Origin: Dipteris shenzhenensis
Taxonomy: Eukaryota; Polypodiophyta; Polypodiopsida; Gleicheniales
Assembly (NCBI GenBank): GCA_047967505.1
Contig: CM106539.1
Length of the DNA stretch: 64,000 nucleotides
Strand: one strand, 5' to 3'
The position numbers were made by a program, and so were the translations under genes. Positions 61,624 through 64,000 of the stretch are shown here, piece by piece. The notes under the pieces are model-generated. The model had not been told where the DNA came from, did not search any database, and worked only from the letters and a program-made list of their open reading frames with translations. Numbering within the stretch: the stretch's first letter is position 1; every line of letters begins with the position of its first letter.

Positions 61624-62134
61624 TTGAGTTTGAATTGTGAAATTGACAGATTTGGTTGCTTTTTGTCACTGTTGGTGTCACCGCTTCCCTTAATTTTTGG
61701 TGGCTATGGTGGAGCATCCTTATCATTGTGACTATTTGTGCTGTGCCCCTTATTGCTAGATTGGTACTTATTTGTCCTCGTTTACTTTTGCCTTGTGCCT
61801 TTCATTGTTATACCTCCATCGTACTTTTAAAATCCTTGCCACTATCAATATTGTAGATGCTCATTGATAAAATATAGTTATAGATGTGATTGACCAATGG
61901 ATGCGTTAGTGATTTAGAATATAATTAAGGCCTAAAGCAAGTTTGAAGCCCTTTTTGAGCACTCATACACATAATGTGGTATTATTGCAGAGTTGGAATA
62001 GTCTAAATTACAAAAAGGGTTTACCTCCAGAGACAAGTAGTTGCATTAAGCCATCTGATGAGGAAATGGAAGATGCTACTCTCAGTAAGGATGGAATGAG
62101 TAGTTCTGCAATGATCGTGGCTACATCTTTCTAA
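50877..62134 (+). CDS. SLC13/SAC1-type anion transporter with RCK_C domains
   Basis: Predicted exons: 50877-51093, 51310-51527, 51793-52055, 52439-52682, 52806-53014, 53330-53441, 53589-53753, 53926-54051, 54257-54520, 61650-61763 and 61991-62134. They give 691 residues with every junction in frame. Residues 1-230 are membrane segments, including [14 protein letters not shown] and the family motif GTGTNLVVV. Residues 240-420 are two soluble TrkA-C-like modules ([36 protein letters not shown]). Residues 422-640 are membrane again, with [14 protein letters not shown] and the second signature [22 protein letters not shown]. Members move sulfate or other divalent anions with Na+, or act as sulfur sensors (SAC1); the substrate here is not deducible. 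Membrane location is certain, the compartment unknown. ATG 50877 is the first in-frame Met that keeps the usual N-terminus. Intron 1 is GC-AG. Intron 9 is 7129 bp. Exons 10-11 fit by frame and hydrophobicity but are less certain than 1-9. Confidence 0.88.
51094..51309 (+). other. GC-AG intron 1 of the transporter gene
   Basis: The donor reads AAG|GCAAGT, the best-known GC donor consensus, and the acceptor TTTTTACAG|GA. The junction restores the motif VAKGIEL. Confidence 0.85.
55200..55388 (-). pseudogene. Unidentified coding-like fragment, antisense
   Basis: The minus-strand ORF reads [21 protein letters not shown] and [18 protein letters not shown], with an acceptor-like TTGCAG just before it (55388 side). 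It looks protein-coding in composition. I do not recognise the family. Confidence 0.35.
55461..57495 (+). mobile_element. Complete gag-only LTR element, copy D, inside intron 9
   Basis: LTRs 55461-55803 and 57176-57495 begin TGTTAGAA (TGTATGAA in the 5' copy) and end CCTTCA. Flanks CGCAT (55456-55460) and TGCAT (57496-57500) are a 5-bp target duplication with one C/T change. The primer site TGGTATTAGAGC is at 55806 and the polypurine tract CATGGGGGG directly precedes 57176. The 1.37-kb interior encodes only gag. Total length 2035 bp. LTRs and the last 300 bp of the interior match copy C at 37677-39920, in the opposite orientation. Confidence 0.95.
55830..56775 (+). pseudogene. copia-type gag (UBN2 and zinc knuckle) of element D
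   Basis: Reads [10 protein letters not shown], then [36 protein letters not shown] and a perfect CX2CX4HX4C knuckle [14 protein letters not shown] at about 56502-56543. It is broken by a TGA near 55907, a 100-bp tandem duplication at about 56029-56228 that shifts the frame, a TAG at 56322 and a frame change near 56560. An acidic tail runs to 56775. No protease, integrase or RT follows before the 3' LTR. Confidence 0.88.
57493..57860 (-). pseudogene. Possible hAT/DUF659-like transposase fragment, antisense
   Basis: The minus-strand reading has [15 protein letters not shown] and [20 protein letters not shown]. The second part loosely resembles the DUF659 block of hAT-like transposases (FLV.SP.G..FL.S.DA). 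It ends at the target duplication of the LTR element inserted next to it, and may be the same broken unit as 55200-55388. Weak assignment. Confidence 0.3.
58032..58196. repeat. Tandem duplication, 89 and 76 bp
   Basis: GTTAAACACATAGT...GCAGGCTAG occurs twice. The second copy has a 13-bp deletion. Confidence 0.95.
58775..58868. repeat. 47-bp tandem duplication
   Basis: AAACAAGTGTCTTATAGGTA begins at 58775 and 58822. The copies differ at about one base. Confidence 0.96.
59107..59630. repeat. 286-bp tandem duplication
   Basis: GGAATAGGGTTGGTC begins at 59107 and 59393. The shared body includes GAATGATAGGATGGGACATG and GAGGCTGCCCACAGATGGAA. The copies differ by substitutions and small indels. 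Confidence 0.93.
60120..60872 (+). mobile_element. 5' end of a copia-type element: LTR tail, primer site, gag start
   Basis: An LTR-like end TAGCA at 60405 is followed immediately by TGGTATCAGAGCCC at 60406. A leader leads to the ORF at 60639, which reads [15 protein letters not shown], the conserved start of copia gag, and stops at 60870 without the rest of gag. The LTR start is not located; 60120 is a guess. The element is truncated on the right. Confidence 0.75.
61240..61385. repeat. (TATACA)n microsatellite
   Basis: About 23 hexanucleotide units with CACATA variants. ORFs of alternating Tyr/Thr or Val/Tyr over it are artefacts. Confidence 0.97.
61570..61618. repeat. (GA)n microsatellite next to a splice acceptor
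   Basis: About 25 pure GA units ending 31 bp before the proposed acceptor of exon 10. Confidence 0.97.
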
Positions 62135-62310
62135 ATCACATCTTGAATCTAGAATAATGTTGATAAGCTTTGTAGTTTGTAGTGTGTCAACCCATTTGAT
62201 GACAAAATAGAAGATGTTGCTCTCAGTACAAATGGGGCGAGTAGTTCTATAATAATCGTTGATACATCTAATTAATCCACATCTTGAATCTACAATAACA
62301 TTGATAAGAT
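62050..62310. repeat. Tandem duplication of the terminal exon, unit about 141 bp
   Basis: The end of exon 11 and its 3' flank (CATCTGATGAGGAAATGGAA ... TTGATAAGCTTTGTAG) recur at about 62192-62310 with about 80-85% identity. The second copy has a stop in the corresponding frame. Confidence 0.9.
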
Positions 62311-64000
62311 TTGCAGTTTTTATTTCCTTTGTCCCCCAAAAGAATCATATTGCATTTTTAATATTTGCATACATTGAGAATGCTATTGCATTTTTATCTA
62401 GATTATTGATAGAATAATCTAAGGAACTGTGTAGAGATTTTTGTATGGCTTAGGGTATGCCTAGAGATAATCTCAGATTTGTATGTTTAGGAAATTTGCA
62501 TGTAGGGATTGGCATTATATTTTTTTCAATTCTTTTTTTGTTGATATACTTGTCCCAAAACCTTGTAATTGTTAGCTTATGGAATGATCCTTGTGACATC
62601 GGTATGGTGGTATCACCATAGATCGGCTTAATATTCTATGGACCAAATAGATTTGAGATAGTGTTAGGCTTGGTGGATGATTGGTCTAGGTAGACCCCTA
62701 TACATCACTCTAAAAATTTGTCCACATGAGAAATTACCAATGTAGTGTCTAGACCTACACATGACCATAAAGTAAATTTTTAGTAGGGGCACAAGAGTTC
62801 TAAATTGGGATAGGGATTTATAGGATGTCATTGGGGGGTAGGCTACTAAGCCCTGGACGTGCTAGATCCCTATATCCTCCCTAATTGCCTATCATATGAA
62901 GTTTGCAAACTTGAATTATACCAGAAAATAAGGCTCTAGTTGGGAGGGGACAGGGGGAAAAGGTTTCGATCTGGATGGGGATCTTTTATCCTATTATGGT
63001 GCCTAGTGATCCAGGGCCCCATCGGATCCTTGTAAATCTTTTTTTTGTACTCACCTTATGAAAATTGATAATATTAATTTTCTAATTTTACCTAATAACA
63101 AAATTTGAATATTTTACCAATAATTTGCAATACTTATCGAGAAAATTTGGCCATAATTGTTTACAAAGGAAGAGCCATAAATATCACAAGTAGAAACTCC
63201 TTGAACTATAAAATGGCACAACTACAATTGTATGAAACACTCCCACAAGAAATGTGGATGGAGATGCCATGACTTGTTTTAAAAAAACTAAGGATGAACT
63301 TGCTCCACAAATTTCTTATAAAGTTGCAAAAATAACTCTTGTAGGTGCATAAGTGCATGACCATGGCCCTTGTCTCACTCTTTTAAGTAATACAATAAGT
63401 GAAAATTCTAGTAAATAGAGGAGGAGAATCAAGATAATAATATAAAAAAGAAGTGATCTCATCAACCCTTGAGATCTTAGTAGCCATATCGACCAACAAA
63501 ACCTAACTCAATGCAAGGGGAAAATCTTTTTAGGGTAGCAAGAAGATAATCATCTCCTCTCTTACCATTATAGACAATCAAATATTAATTCTATGATGAT
63601 CATGTATCCCTAGAATGAGATTACAATTGCTAAAAAGTGTAAATATACATGATGAAATCAATGTTGATGCGTGTGTCAAAGTAGGCAAACATAATGAGTA
63701 TTGTATAATGTAAAATTGAAAAGGTGGAAACATAGAATGTGCATATTAATTGAAGTTTAATTTTAAAGTTAAATGTCCACAAAAACATGAAAACACACCA
63801 TTAAAATTCTAGAGAGTGGCTATTTGGTTTTTAAACAAGATTGTGGGAACCATTAGCTTTTTGAAAGTCATAGTCCCTAAGTGTTCCTTGTTGAAAGTGT
63901 ATCATTTTGAAGAATTATTTCATGTTTTCTTTTGTTGATAGTTTGGCATGTTGGACACATCAACAACCTCCTAGCTTATGTGCATATATGCACAATGCAT
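62311..64000. other. No gene recognised
   Basis: AT-rich downstream region. It probably starts with the 3' UTR of the transporter gene. No ORF, domain or clear repeat. Confidence 0.5.

Larger units (their letters stand above)
54521..61649 (+). other. Large TE-filled intron 9 of the transporter gene
   Basis: Donor CAG|GTTAGT after GGPMQ; acceptor GACAG before [18 protein letters not shown]. Both ends are phase 0. It holds an entire LTR element, another LTR element start, three tandem duplications, a (TATACA)n tract and a (GA)n tract. The other introns of this gene are about 120-400 bp. Confidence 0.75.

Noticed and set aside
1-64000. Search for tRNA, rRNA, snoRNA or a defence-type gene cassette
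   Set aside because: No cloverleaf, rRNA core or multi-gene system was recognised by eye; the only tRNA-related sequences are primer sites of LTR elements.

Overview
The window is nuclear DNA of a land plant. It has spliceosomal introns, plant-type Ty1/copia and Ty3/gypsy LTR retrotransposons primed by initiator-Met tRNA (TGGTATCAGAGCC), plant LINE fragments and many (GA)n tracts. It looks like an intergenic desert of a medium or large genome, full of decayed and nested retroelements, with two host genes that read as intact, both on the + strand. The larger gene encodes an SLC13/SAC1-type Na+/sulfate-like transporter with RCK_C (TrkA-C) domains. I know this type from algae and early-diverging land plants, so I lean towards a non-flowering plant. 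That is inference, not proof.

Layout. 1-4700: decayed Ty3/gypsy pol (+) followed by a minisatellite-rich probable 3' LTR. 4806-5047: MITE-like palindromic element. 8344-9769: four-exon gene for a small, plastid-targeted-looking membrane protein. 11446-13262: Ty1/copia RT/RNase H remnant (-). 15585-23880: an old gag-only LTR element (-) split by a nearly complete copia insertion (16853-22690) with a 5-bp target-site duplication. 24600-31980: no recognisable genes, but microsatellites, hairpins and two-copy tandem duplications, plus a CpG-rich patch near 28.1-28.7 kb. 32740-33672: 5' part of a LINE (+). 33608-42123: a Ty3/gypsy element (-) broken up by two small gag-type or non-coding LTR elements (36115-37593 and 37677-39920). 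42370-44002: LINE ORF2 C-terminus joined to a fragment of an F-box/Sel1-repeat host gene (-). 45180-49253: a copia element (+) with a scrambled RT region. 49934-50170: another LINE scrap.

50877-62134: the SLC13-like transporter gene, 11 predicted exons and 691 codons. Intron 9 is about 7.1 kb and holds a complete small LTR retrotransposon (55461-57495), the 5' end of another copia element, tandem duplications and two long microsatellites. The exons on both sides join in frame. The terminal exon and its 3' flank are tandemly duplicated downstream.

There is no operon logic here. The genes are independent and the rest records repeated retrotransposition, nesting, template switching and C-to-T decay. 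I saw no CRISPR array, defence cassette or RNA gene. The points most worth a second look are the TE-filled intron of an apparently intact transporter, the gag-only LTR families, the scrambled copia RT and the LINE-F-box chimera. All exon boundaries were placed by eye from reading frame and splice consensus.
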